Shown here in pieces: positions 35,330 to 45,149 of a stretch of DNA of 64,000 nt. Within the stretch, counting starts at the first letter, position 1. Each line of letters opens with the position of its first letter. Source of the DNA: Gigaspora margarita (taxonomy: Eukaryota > Glomeromycota > Glomeromycetes > Diversisporales > Gigasporaceae); the NCBI GenBank assembly GCA_009809945.1, contig WTPW01000069.1, positions 1 through 64,000 on the forward strand. Reading direction: 5' to 3'. The notes beneath the pieces were generated by a model that had not been told where the DNA came from, did not search any database, and worked only from the letters and a program-made list of their open reading frames with translations. The position numbers were made by a program, and so were the translations under genes.

Positions 35330-36490
35330 TAAGTCGCACAAAATTGGGTACGTATATAAGGGTTGTGTTACTCTGCTGCAGAGAAAATTAATTTTTTCTC
35401 ACGGTCGATTTATAACGAATATTACGAATAGGGCTGTTAAGTGGTCCGACTCAAACCGATAGACCGCCGGTCCGTCCTAGGACCGGGCCGGTCCTGTCTT
35501 TTTTGGGACGGACCGAAAAGACCATCGGTCCTAATAACAGTAATTATTAAATCATTGTTATAGATAAATTATAGAGAAAATCGTAATCTGATTCTGCGAT
35601 TTTTTGCGATATTTAACATGTACACAATAAATGAAATATCTAACTATAGTCGTGAGGAAACTTTTTTATTGAGTTGACATAAAGTCATAGCGATAGGTTA
35701 AGCAAATAACTGGTCTAAATTTGGAAAAACTGAATTTCTTATTGCGTAAATTAGGTGTAAGGCTGTTAATCAGTTTGAATAAAACTGCCAGTCCTGCAGT
35801 CTGTCTTAGGACCGGGACATTCTAGTCTTTATAGGGAGGACCAAAAAGAATATTGGTACTAATATAGTTAGTATTAAATTATTGTAACAAACATATATAG
35901 CCTAATTTTTTTGACTTATTGGGTTCAGATTATTAGCACTATTACAAATATACAATATATGTAAAGTTGATTTTTAGAGACTTAGTCAACGATAATAAAT
36001 TTAAAAATTTAAATCTTATTTTTTCTTAACAAGAATTAGATATACAAATCGAACATTTTTAACTAAAATGATTGTCTAGATTTACTTCAGGACAGGGTTC
36101 AAAATTCATGCATTGTCATCACTAATAATAATAGACAGGTTTAAATATTGGTTAGAGGTAGCTTTAATGCAATTAAACGAGTAATAAACTAATAATTTGA
36201 ATGGAGTCTATAATAATAACGTGTAATAATACATAATAATTAACATGTTAGTATAATTTATGTGGCATTTAATTAATCTAATAATCGGTCTGTCCAGTCT
36301 TATACTGATCAGTCCTAATCGGTCCTGGACCGCAGTCCGGTCCAACTTTTTAAAAGACCGCCGGTCTTTGGACCAAGATGGACCGGACAGACCGATTAAC
36401 AGCCCTAATTACAAATAACTAGAAAGCCTTTTCATATTACCAGTATATATGATACTGCGATAAGAAAAGGCGAAGAACGTAAATTTTTGA
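35330..36490. repeat. Repeat copy interrupted by a hAT-like element
   Basis: CACAAAATTGGGTACGTATA...CTCACGGTCGATTT at 35336-35412 and TATATGATACTGCGATAAGA at 36446-36465 reappear close together at 37177-37310. Here the two halves are separated by the 979-bp element at 35429-36407. Confidence 0.6.
35429..36407. mobile_element. Non-autonomous hAT-like element
   Basis: The ends are TAGGGCTGTTAA...TTAACAGCCCTA, flanked by ATTACGAA (35421-35428) and ATTACAAA (36408-36415), an 8-bp duplication with one G-to-A change. The terminal 100 bp at each end are rich in GGTCC/GGACC words. A diverged partial copy of the left end lies inside at about 35756-35890 (GGCTGTTAATCAGTTTGA). No transposase. Confidence 0.75.
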
Positions 36491-37169
36491 GTAAATCGAT
36501 TAGATGATTCGAGCACTTTTAAGATTATGCATGGTTTGAATAAAATATGGGTAAAGTTCAGAAAATTTTAGTGCGATACTTACCGTTACAATCGACGCAT
36601 GATACTGTATGTGTTTAAGGCTGATTTGGTACTATCGTAATGATATTTCCTGATCACAACTTGTTCATCGATATATTAGACTTAATATTTTGACGGTTTG
36701 TATAACTAATCAAAAGCGTCAAAGCAAAATAGTTATAAACGGTCGAAGTTAAATCATGATACCATTTAGGGCTATACCCAAACAGAGGTTAGTATTTGTA
36801 CAACTATTTCATTGCATTTCATTCCCGGTATTGGCGCTACGATAATTACGAAAAAAAAATTAGATTTTGTTATGATATAAATATGCATAATTTGCAAGAA
36901 TCAGGACTTACGTCTATATCCAGTTGAAGAATCATGCGGTGGCTTTTCGTCTTACTCATACTCCGTTCCTGGTACAATGTGTAGACGTTCAGTCAACATA
37001 CGATTTCATGATTTCCAGATTCACTATAAAAATGGCAATACAAATTCAGAATAAGATCTGTGGATATTCGAAAAACAAATATGTGCGTTATTTTAACATA
37101 ACCACATATATATATTAAGGTAAATTAACGTTAAAATATAAAGTTCGTATTGCATAAAACTTTAATACT

Positions 37170-37330
37170 GTGTTAGTTACACAAAATTGGGTACGTATAA
37201 GGTTTTGTGATACTTTCTTGCAGAATTATTTCTCACGGTCGATTTTTTATTAATAACACTAATACTTAGGATCTTTTTCTTGTTATATATGATATCGCGA
37301 TAAGACAAGTACGAATAAGATTTAAAAATG
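37170..37330. repeat. Uninterrupted partner of the 35330-36490 repeat
   Basis: Contains the same flanking words without the hAT-like element and so acts as an approximate empty site. Confidence 0.55.
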
Positions 37331-37834
37331 CTATAAGGAGAAATAGTAGAACATTCTTATCAGTAGCTTTATCCAAATTCATATGTCATGGGGGACTCAG
37401 AATTTCCAGATCATCGAGATCGTTGTCTTTTTTACTTCGTAGTACCAACCGTTGAATCCAAAGGGGTTTTAATTTTACTAAAAAACGGGAAAATATAGAT
37501 CAGTTTTCAGAACTTATAACCGAACGGAGTTTCTTTATTCTGCTTTATTTTGCTATTTACACATGTTACTTACTAATCGTTTATATTTTTCTGTTAGTTT
37601 TTTAGATCGAGCGAGCGGACAGTATAAAAATAAGTGATTTTTTGTCTCTTGTAGGGTGGGTTATAATATATTTTTTTTTGCCCATATATATATTTTTTAC
37701 TTAATTCGCTTGCAATTTATTTTTAACGTATATATTTGTTTTATATGGAGGGTTTTGACCTACAATTGTTTTCTAGGATGACTACTGGGGCGAAACCTTA
37801 CTCATTATGATTTTTTATTTTTAGGAATGCAAAA
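37331..37834. other. Spacer without a gene
   Basis: No frame or repeat that I can support. Confidence 0.55.
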
Positions 37835-38180
37835 ATGAGCAGTACTAACAATTCTAACAACCCAACACTGCCTAACCCAGCACCGTCTAACCCAGTACCC
37901 TCTAATCCAAGGTCGGCTAATCGAAGGTTGACTAATCGAAGGCCTCAATACAGTAATAGAACTTGTAAGTAAATTTCATATTGCATAATTAATTTTGTAT
38001 TTTTTTATGGAACGGGCTCTGGGTATTTCTCTGAAATATAATTTTCTGATTAAATCTTTCATTATATTAAAACTAGACAATGACCCCTTCTATCCTATTT
38101 CGAGAGAAGCTGTAGAAAGATATAAAAAAAATGATGACTGGGATATTATAAATCCTGGTCATGCCGATGACTATCTATAA
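37835..38180 (+). CDS. Possible two-exon small gene with NP-rich N-terminus
   Basis: The frame from 37835 gives MSSTNNSNNPTLPNPAPSNP, then an SNP/NRR-rich stretch, and closes at 37972. A GTAAGT donor at 37965 and a CTAG acceptor near 38078 would join it to a frame ending DDWDIINPGHADDYL at 38180. A T-rich tract with TTTTTAG precedes the start. The low-complexity N-terminus and a plausible intron are the only evidence. No family recognised; it may be chance. Confidence 0.25.
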
Positions 38181-38705
38181 TCGTGCCCCATATATCTTTT
38201 TTTATTATAATTTTTTTTTTTATTTGTATTTTATTGTTGTTCGTTTGGGCAACAATTTTTATGAAATAAAGAAAGGGGGTCTGGTGACCTCGCCATTTTA
38301 ATGCAATCATGTAAATAAGTATTGGCTATTATTTATATTATTATTTCGATTCCACTCATAACTTTATTAACTCATGATTTCAGCAACGTACAGAAAAATG
38401 TCACTTTGAGATTGTGCCCCGTCTCACAAATAAGTTATGCATAAGTCAGGGTCATGTTTTATTATGTATCAAATTTTATTTATAAAAATTGATATCGATA
38501 TTATTTATTTGTATAAATTCTTATCATATTTGTGGAAATGATAATCATACATGTCTAGATAATGTTACTGTAAAACATGGAAAAACTTCAGCAAGTGTGA
38601 CCAGGCAGTCATAGTTGAGAAAAATTTGTATTCATCAAAATCGAAAAAATTTCGGTAGCTGTGACCAGGGCGGTCACACTTGAATAAAATTTAATGCAGT
38701 AAATT
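38181..38705. other. Spacer with paired GTGACC repeats
   Basis: No gene. Two similar blocks, GTGTGACCAGGCAGTCATAG (38596-38615) and GTGACCAGGGCGGTCACAC (38661-38679), lie 65 bp apart; the second contains the inverted pair GTGACC/GGTCAC. They sit just beyond the 3' end of the RING gene. Confidence 0.5.
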
Positions 38706-39985
38706 TCATTGGCTTGCTTTTAAAACCTTAGCTTTTACATAATCAATATCATCCACGCCCAGTCTCGAAATAGTTGACACAAAAAAAGACTTAATACAAT
38801 ATATCTTTCCTTCTCCTCCAACCCCATCAAAGAGTTTAAAGATTTTTATTGCCCTTTCCTTCCTTTTTCTAAGATTAGCCTCTGAAACTTTGTTATAGTC
38901 TGGTAAGTGCTCCCGAATTTTATCATTAACTAGAGAGTTGGACATATCCTCACTATAAGTTTTTTTATAATGATCAAACCATAACCTATACCCTTTCCCA
39001 AAATAATAATATGCATGAATCACTTCTAGAATGGTGTTTTTATTTTCATTTTCAGCAATGATGATCTTATCATCTAGTTTACGAAAATTAACTGAGTTAA
39101 TATCCATATCGGGGAATATCTGTAGGGAAATAATACTACTGGAAGAGCTTTGCTGTGGAATTGGAGCAGACAATTCCTTGATAAGCTTTTTCAAAATGGG
39201 TGAATCTTCTCTTCTAACTGCTTTCTTTGCCTTCTTCTTAGGTGTAGATGAGTTGACGTCCATACCTTCATTGAAACGTTTTTTACTGCTGGTATCAGTT
39301 TGTTTTTTGCCATCAACGCTCATTTCTTCTTCCTCTTCCGGTTCCATATCAGTTAATGGACATATAGGACACAGTTTTCGTGGATTATCGATACAATTGT
39401 AATGGATGATATGTTTGCAGGTTAAGTATACGAGTGGTTTCGAGGGACTTTGAGGTTGAGGAGAGAACCGAAGAAAGCCTATAGGTGGGAGACATGAAGA
39501 AAGATCTTCAGAACATTTGGTGCACCTCAAATTACTTTTGGCTTGTTGAGTTGCTGTACCCTCGATTCCTTCCATCCGTACAGGTGGTGAAGATAGGCAA
39601 ATGTTTCGCTCATCAAAGGTGAAATTCTACTTGATTGGGAGGCCCCCTTGGGATTATATAATGGCAAATCGGAAAAGGTACCAAGGGCATCAGCTTGATC
39701 TAAAATTTCCACATTATCTCCACAACCCGGGGATGGACATGTGTTTGGAATAGTAAGTAAAAGCTTTTTTTCGATACAAATTCTATGAAAGACATGCCTG
39801 CAAGATAGTGCCGTGAATGCTTTAAGAGGATGCGAAATAACTTCTTTTCCACATTCTGAACAATTACTTAGATCTGGAATTTTTTTATCCTTAACAATGC
39901 CATCCTCTGGAGTTTTTAAAATATTATATGCGAGATTTTTGATATTAATAATGGGAGTAGATAGTGCAGAAGAAGTGGTAGACAT
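38706..39985 (-). pseudogene. RING-finger protein with conserved C-terminal domain, one frame break
   Basis: First part (39985-39527): CSECGKEV...LSCRHVFHRICIEKKL...CPSPGC, a RING-type C/H arrangement. Second part (39575-38706): CTKCSEDL...LTCKHIIHYNCID...CPIC, a second RING-like finger. It is followed by an acidic MEPEEEEEM tract, basic KKKAKKA, and a C-terminal domain with FGKGYRLWFDHYKKTYSED, EHLPDYNKVSEAN and KIFKLFDGVGGEGKIYCIKS. The latter matches my memory of a family found in many copies in Rhizophagus. The parts overlap by 49 bp in different frames, so one indel has split a single gene of about 430 codons. A ubiquitin-ligase-type role is inferred. Likely captured host gene. Confidence 0.65.
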
Positions 39986-40565
39986 ATTTTAATTACAACT
40001 AGATAAGTTTTTAACAACAAAATTCCTTATACTTAGCTTATTAATATAGTTTATTCCTCACGACTAACAAAACTAATTTGCAGATTTCATAAACTAATTT
40101 CGGGTTTGGCGATCTGAACTATTTAGTATGGACTTGGATTGCTCAATCTTCACTGGCAATTGTGAATAAAAATTTTAGCTTAAGGGTATCGAAAAAATAA
40201 TTAATATAGTGAATGGAACCTTATAATGTTTCAAGGTATTTTATATTCGAATGTTTCTTCTCTGACGAATTTACTATCTTTTTCTTCGGGAGTCAACTTT
40301 CTGCTAATTTTACTACCGATTTTCTTGAGGAGCTTATCAGTACACATAGAGACCCCAAAAAATCCTGTTTCAAGGCGACAATTAACCTTTCGTGATCCTA
40401 CTTTAGCTTTGACTATCTTCACTTTCATGATGATAATTTATATTATGTTTTATATATCTTTGTGAGAAAAAGTTAACAATAAATATTATCCATTCTAAAA
40501 CTCTTGTCATGAATGATGAATAGCTCGAATAAGACTATTTAATAAATTAATTCGTTCTGAATCAG
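39986..40565. other. Spacer with one small minus-strand frame
   Basis: Mostly AT-rich. The frame 40231-40428 is described separately. Confidence 0.5.
40231..40428 (-). CDS. Small Lys-rich protein (65 aa), possible retropepsin remnant
   Basis: The sequence NCRLETGFFGVSMCTDKLLKK has the layout of a retropepsin active-site loop (hydrophobic-D-S/T-G-...-V/I-S), but with Glu in place of the catalytic Asp. It is too short for a complete protease. Given two other retropepsin-like genes in the element it may be a third, inactivated fragment. Low confidence. Confidence 0.25.
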   Translation of the reverse strand: MKVKIVKAKVGSRKVNCRLETGFFGVSMCTDKLLKKIGSKISRKLTPEEKDSKFVREETFEYKIP

Positions 40566-41929
40566 TCAATTCTGATGATACTCTAATTGCAGAAATAGAT
40601 TTGTTACATTTAATGTATTGGTTGAAACCATTCTATTAGGTCCACCGGTAAAGATAACGCTTCGAGATACTCTTAATGGGTCTGGAATAAGTGAATGTGT
40701 ATTCTCACTCTGTATGACATCATCAGGGTCAGAACCAGAAGTATCAGACGATTCAGAATTGGACCATTCATATGATGAATCGTAATTTTCAATATGTATA
40801 CTCGGATTAAGTCATTTTACAACTTTCTTACTAACATTTTTTTCACAGCCATCCAAATCAAGGTATTTTAAATTAGGACACGAACAGGCTATTTCTTTAA
40901 TGGTTTTATCGGAAATGTCACAAAATCCAAGTTCAAGATGCTGAAGTTGTGAACATGATCGAATAACATTACATACTGATGGTTCGGTAATGAATCCACA
41001 CCCTCCAAGATCAAGATATTCCAATTCATGGCATGTACTAGCTACTGCTTCAACAACCTTATCTCCGATATCATTACCAGAAATATTGAAATGTTTTAAA
41101 TTTGAGAAGATCTGATAATAGCTACAATAAGAGAATCATTTTGAAAAGCCATAACACTGGCGAAATCAAGATATTCTATTTTGAGATATGCTTGTATTAA
41201 CATATCAGCATCTTTGATTTCTCCACGGCTAAATGCAATATCTAAAGATTGTAAATTAATACATGAATTTAAGATACGACTTATAGTTTTATCAGTGATC
41301 CAATATGCTTCACTAAAATAAAATTTTTTCAAATTACGACATTATTCTGCAATTGCTATTAATGATTTATCAGTAATACCTCTACAGTAAGAAATATTTA
41401 GATATTCTAATTTATTGCACATTTGCGTAATCTTACATAACCCTTTATCAGTTATTATTCGATTATCCAATAAATTAAGATGTTTTAAATTTGGATATGA
41501 TGAAGCTATTTTAATTAATGTCTTATCACTAATGCCCATACTACTTTTAAAATCTAAATGAATTACATTTGGGCAGTAATTTACAACAGATCTAATTATT
41601 TTATGTGTAATCGAATGATAATATGAAATTTTTAAGCTTTTCAGGTTTGAGGCATAGACAGGTTTTTTCTCCTCGCATATCAGCTTTATGAAACTTTCTA
41701 ACCGCGTTCGATATCATTCACAATAATTATATTCAACTGGAAAATAATGTCCGTAATGAATATCATTACCTTTTAACTCAACTCTCCCCCATAGTAGCGG
41801 TATACCACACTTGTACCAAAGCCAATTAACAAACAAAGCGGAATAGAGAGATCGATCAATTTCTAAAAAATATAAGATCTGTTCTAGTAATTCAGGTAAG
41901 TTAAAAATATTTAGTTGTGCCATTCCCAA
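40566..41929 (-). pseudogene. F-box/LRR (AMN1-like) protein, broken
   Basis: It starts MAQLNIFNLPELLEQILYFL, an F-box-like helix. At least eight leucine-rich repeats of the cysteine-containing type follow (for example [57 protein letters not shown]), and then an Asp/Ser-rich tail. About 450 codons, normal for the family, which links substrates to SCF ubiquitin ligases. Lesions: TGA at 41714, TAA near 41340, frame change near 41100, TGA near 40812. The family is greatly expanded in Rhizophagus, so this is probably a captured host gene. Confidence 0.75.
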
Positions 41930-42034
41930 ATAATGTATATCTCTAATCGAAAAAAACCAATGTTTGGATAATTAATTTTGGGCACATACTACGCATTTTT
42001 AAATTCATATTAATAAAATAATTTAACATTTACA

Positions 42035-42100
42035 ATGACCGAAACTGATAAAGCCATATCCCATATCACTAAACAGGTTCAGGTAAAAAATCTTTTATAA
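42035..42100 (+). pseudogene. Truncated start of a gene related to 45150-45668
   Basis: The upstream block ATAATTTAACATTTACAATG and first codons MTETDK parallel ATAATTTAACATTACAATG and MTEANN at 45137-45170. The frame closes after 22 codons and the sequence then switches to a fragment of a different gene. It is a duplicated and truncated 5' end. Confidence 0.45.
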
Positions 42101-42124
42101 TTATTGATTGCAGAAATAAAATCT

Positions 42125-42330
42125 GTTCTATCTAATGATGGAGCTTATTCATATTTTAATAGACCCTTTGGGTCATTGCTTCGCAATAATATCGATCTTT
42201 GGCTTGCTTTATAAATGATCCACCAGGTCTATAAAGCCATTTAATTACTGCATAATGGATTATTTTATCCGAATTTATTCTTTTTTTCCATAAATGATAT
42301 GTTCACTGGATGATAGTTGCTGATTGATTT
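42125..42330 (-). pseudogene. Fragment paralogous to the gene at 43828-44364
   Basis: Minus-strand reading RINSDKIIHYAVIKWLYRPG, then FIKQAKDRYY, matches RINSAKVIQYAVIKWLYRVD, then FVKYAEDRYY in the intact paralog. Immediately after DRYY there is a 27-bp double-hairpin insertion absent from the paralog, then a TAA where the paralog has CAA. Confidence 0.7.
42162..42188 (+). repeat. Double-hairpin element copy 3, precise 27-bp insertion
   Basis: GACCC-TTT-GGGTC followed by ATTGC-TTC-GCAAT and one A. Compared with 43900-43970 the flanks align without gaps (50 bp to the right are collinear) and the whole double hairpin is extra, adding exactly nine codons. Confidence 0.85.
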
Positions 42331-42447
42331 TTTATATACAAAGTTATAAAATATGCTACTTGAAGACATCACTCCCTTGATGCTCATTGTAATGTGATAT
42401 AGTGAAATAAATTAAATATATTTTTATTACATATTATAGTAACAAAT
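42331..42447. promoter_or_regulatory. Upstream block shared with the 43199 gene
   Basis: A 30-bp block at 42368-42398 (TCCCTTGATGCTCATTGTAA core) resembles 43061-43090 (TCCCCTGAGGCCCATTATAA core). Each lies upstream of an open frame. It may be a duplicated promoter region; function is inferred only from position. Confidence 0.35.
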
Positions 42448-42798
42448 ATGTCTTATGAATTGCGCGATCAGATTTCCAAGTATATAGGATTCAGCCCTGA
42501 AGAAATCTGCCTCCCAATTACAGATGAAGATAAACAACTATTTCGAGAATTAATAGCAGATCAAGAGGAGATGAAAGATATTGTGATGGATGAGTATCGA
42601 TTTTTGCTCCATCACGGACATAACTACAAGGGCGGGAAATTAATACATATAATGTGGGTATATTTATGTACTGAAAAAAGTGCTGAGAAAGTATTGGTAG
42701 AGGTGCCTCCATCGAAGATATTAACTAGAAAAGTTTTAGCCCACATCGAAAAAAGATTCAAAGACCTTCCACTTGCACCAGTTGTTATAGTTGATTAG
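42448..42798 (+). CDS. Unknown protein (116 aa), intact
   Basis: MSYELRDQISKYIGFSPEEI opens a mostly alpha-helical, acidic protein with HHGHNYKGGKLIHIMWVYLC in the middle and KILTRKVLAHIEKRF near the end. No membrane span, signal peptide or recognised domain. It is intact in an otherwise decayed neighbourhood. Not recognised. Confidence 0.5.
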   Translation: MSYELRDQISKYIGFSPEEICLPITDEDKQLFRELIADQEEMKDIVMDEYRFLLHHGHNYKGGKLIHIMWVYLCTEKSAEKVLVEVPPSKILTRKVLAHIEKRFKDLPLAPVVIVD

Positions 42799-43198
42799 AT
42801 AGATCACTACTCTAGAATGCGGACACAGTTGTTATGCTTATTTTTACAATGTTTTCTGATAGAAGAGTCAACCTTTTTCTTTTTAACATGAACACGATTC
42901 TTTCAGGGTTTTATTGGATCGAGATCACACCAGTCTTCACTATTTTTCAGATACGTTACGCATAATTAATCTTGATCAATAAACCAACTTTTTTTTTCTA
43001 TCGCTAGTTTTGTATGTCCCACAGGCTGATCTCTGACTCATCGATTTAAAACACATAATACCGCTCCCCTGAGGCCCATTATAACGTGATTAGATTTGAC
43101 AGTTATAATTATTTTCAGATTGAATTTGCTATATACACTTAATTTATATATTTATACATTATTTTTCACATTAATTATATTACTACATTATAACAATC
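42799..43198. other. AT-rich intergenic stretch
   Basis: No gene; contains the second copy of the shared upstream block at 43061-43090. Confidence 0.5.
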
Positions 43199-43831
43199 AT
43201 GACGAGTAATACTAATAATAAAACTGATCCAAGTGAAAAATTTCCTCAATTATATGAGGTGTTTTTATATAAGAAAAAGGATATAATAGCTATTCAGAAA
43301 AAACTTGGTATTAATAGTAATATAAATCAAACGGCAGTATCAGATAGCAAGAAAGTGAAAAAACTTGCTGATTTATATAAATTGTTGTTAGAATTGGTGG
43401 GGGATTTAATACCTATACAGGGGAAACTTGGTATAGATATCAATCCCGTTTTAGAAGCGGAACTTAGAAGAGATAAAGCCTCTTCAGATAAACCAATTAG
43501 ATTATTTGATTTGCTTTTATACTTAGAAGACGATATAGTGAGAATTTAGGATGAACTTGGTATTATTGGATATTCTAACCAAGAAAGGGCGGAAGAGGCT
43601 GATGAAAATGCAAGAGCGTATCTCCGAAAGTTTGAGAAATTTCACGGTCCCTTAGAAGATGATCCAGGTGTGATATTACCAAAGTATGATGAAATGGGGG
43701 TAAAGAAAATTCGGTTTACTGGAGAGGGGTTTCCATTATTTCCAAAGCTTTCTCCTCAGCAATTGCATGAAATTTTCGTAAAAAATTCAGCTAGCACCGA
43801 TCAGTGCCCATGTTTAGAACAAGTTAGCTAA
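43199..43831 (+). pseudogene. Repeat protein of unknown function, one in-frame stop
   Basis: Three repeats of about 50 residues share L(Y/F)xxxL...D(I/L)I.IQ.KLGI: KKKDIIAIQKKLGINSN, LVGDLIPIQGKLGIDIN, LEDDIVRI-stop-DELGIIG. A TAG at 43547 interrupts the third repeat where the others have Q, consistent with CAG-to-TAG. The frame then continues to 43831, with a C-terminal part containing GVKKIRFTGEGFPLFPKLSP. Its end overlaps the convergent gene by 4 bp. No family recognised. Confidence 0.5.
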
Positions 43832-44364
43832 TTTATATTCTTTTTGTCACACAGAAGTACACGCATTGTGGAACAACAAAAAATCTTCTGAGTTGCCTCA
43901 AGTTTATTAGCATTTTGATAATACCGATCTTCAGCATATTTTACAAATGGTCCATCAACTCGATAAAGCCATTTAATGACTGCATACTGGATTACTTTAG
44001 CAGAATTTATTCGTTTTTGCCATAAATGATATATCTTCTGGATAATTAATGATGCACAATTTTTTTTATATAATGCTAGTTGAACTTTAAAATCCCTATA
44101 TTTAGGGTCATTACCTATTTGCTTATGGATGGTCAAATTATTTTTGATACGAAATACAAAATTTTCCCAATAATCTCTACTATTTATTTCATATCCTAGT
44201 TTTAATAAACGTTTGTATACGTGTTTTGGTAGATAATATTTTGCAAACCGTAACCATGCTTCTGATGTTTTAATATTGTTAACAATATAATTTACGCCAT
44301 ATTCACTTAACCTATCTCGTGGGCCCTCTAGGCCATTGCTTTGCAATACTCTGCTATAACTCAT
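43828..44364 (-). CDS. IQ-motif-like helical protein (178 aa), intact
   Basis: A basic helical protein with SLIIQKIYHLWQKRINSAKV, an IQ-like (I/V-Q-x3-R/K) pattern repeated as VIQYAVIKWLYR; such motifs bind calmodulin-like proteins in other families. Residues 7-15 (LQSNGLEGP) are contributed by a double-hairpin element (44322-44347). A decayed paralog lies at 42125-42330. I do not recognise a named family. Confidence 0.5.
   Translation of the reverse strand: MSYSRVLQSNGLEGPRDRLSEYGVNYIVNNIKTSEAWLRFAKYYLPKHVYKRLLKLGYEINSRDYWENFVFRIKNNLTIHKQIGNDPKYRDFKVQLALYKKNCASLIIQKIYHLWQKRINSAKVIQYAVIKWLYRVDGPFVKYAEDRYYQNANKLEATQKIFCCSTMRVLLCDKKNIN
44322..44347 (+). repeat. Double-hairpin element copy 4
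   Basis: GGCC-5nt-GGCC followed by ATTGC-TTT-GCAAT, near the start codon of the gene at 43828-44364 on the opposite strand. Confidence 0.75.
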
Positions 44365-44423
44365 TATATATTTGCTACTTATTTCATATATATCTAATAT
44401 AGTTTTAATTTCTGCATATATAA

Positions 44424-44594
44424 ATGATTAGAACATTAAGATCAGATGCTACACGCTTATCACCCGAAGCAATTAGTGATATAATTACTGCTAAGGGTTC
44501 AGCAAATGCATTACGGGATCTAGCTAAAAAATATAATGTATCATATACACGAATTCGTGAAATATACGAATTCGCTATTGTGGTAAGTAATTAA
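44424..44594 (+). CDS. Short HTH protein (56 aa), paralog of 22975-23421
   Basis: RLSPEAISDIITAKG then LRDLAKKYNVSYTRIREIYE parallels LSPEAIEEIIQSRG then CRQMADKYSTSTRRIYEIWK in the larger HTH protein. The frame stops just after a GTAAGT at 44583, a potential intron donor, so this may be a first exon instead of a complete gene. No downstream exon on this strand was recognised; the next sequence is a minus-strand gene. Confidence 0.5.
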   Translation: MIRTLRSDATRLSPEAISDIITAKGSANALRDLAKKYNVSYTRIREIYEFAIVVSN

Positions 44595-44600
44595 TATTTA

Positions 44601-45059
44601 TTATATAGTTGTACCATTCTCAATTTTACTCAGTTTCTCTACTAGCTCATCTAATGGAAGTTCCAATCCACATCTTCTAGCTTCTATCTGATTCTCGAGT
44701 GATAATCCACGAAGAAATTGCTGTTTAATATAAACTTTGTTATTATTATACCCAATAAGTTTACTATGCCATTTTAGTTTTGAATAGAAGAGTTTTACAG
44801 AATCTGGACCTTGGATCATTTGCTCAATAATTGATTTTAATTCATTAAACGTATTTGAAACATTATCCAAGTGTTCTACTATTTCATTTATAGGCCTTTC
44901 AATCCCGAATCTAATAGCTTCTTTTTTGTTTTCGGGTATTAGATTTCTGAAGAATAACACTTTAAACGCCTTGCTATTGTGATCTATATCTTCTTTTTGA
45001 GCCAGTACTTTTAAGTTCTCAAAATAACCCCATGCACATTGACCAGATATCATTTTCAT
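44601..45059 (-). CDS. Gag-like protein with two tandem capsid-type repeats (152 aa)
   Basis: Two copies of a ~75-residue unit: FKVLFFRNLIPENKKEAIRF and GIERPINEIVEHLDNV in the first, IKQQFLRGLSLENQIEARRC and GLELPLDELVEKLSKIE in the second. The second is preceded by VKLFYSKLKWHSKLIGYNNN. This F(L)-x-GL...G-x-x-x-P-x-x-E-(I/L)-V-x-x-L pattern is typical of retrotransposon Gag capsid C-terminal regions. No zinc knuckle. Intact. It is divergent from a retropepsin-like gene 90 bp away. Confidence 0.5.
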   Translation of the reverse strand: MKMISGQCAWGYFENLKVLAQKEDIDHNSKAFKVLFFRNLIPENKKEAIRFGIERPINEIVEHLDNVSNTFNELKSIIEQMIQGPDSVKLFYSKLKWHSKLIGYNNNKVYIKQQFLRGLSLENQIEARRCGLELPLDELVEKLSKIENGTTI

Positions 45060-45149
45060 CGTGATGTTTTACCCTGGTAGCTTATGTTATTATAATAATA
45101 TTTAATTCTGTACTTTTTAATACGCATTAATAAATAATTTAACATTACA

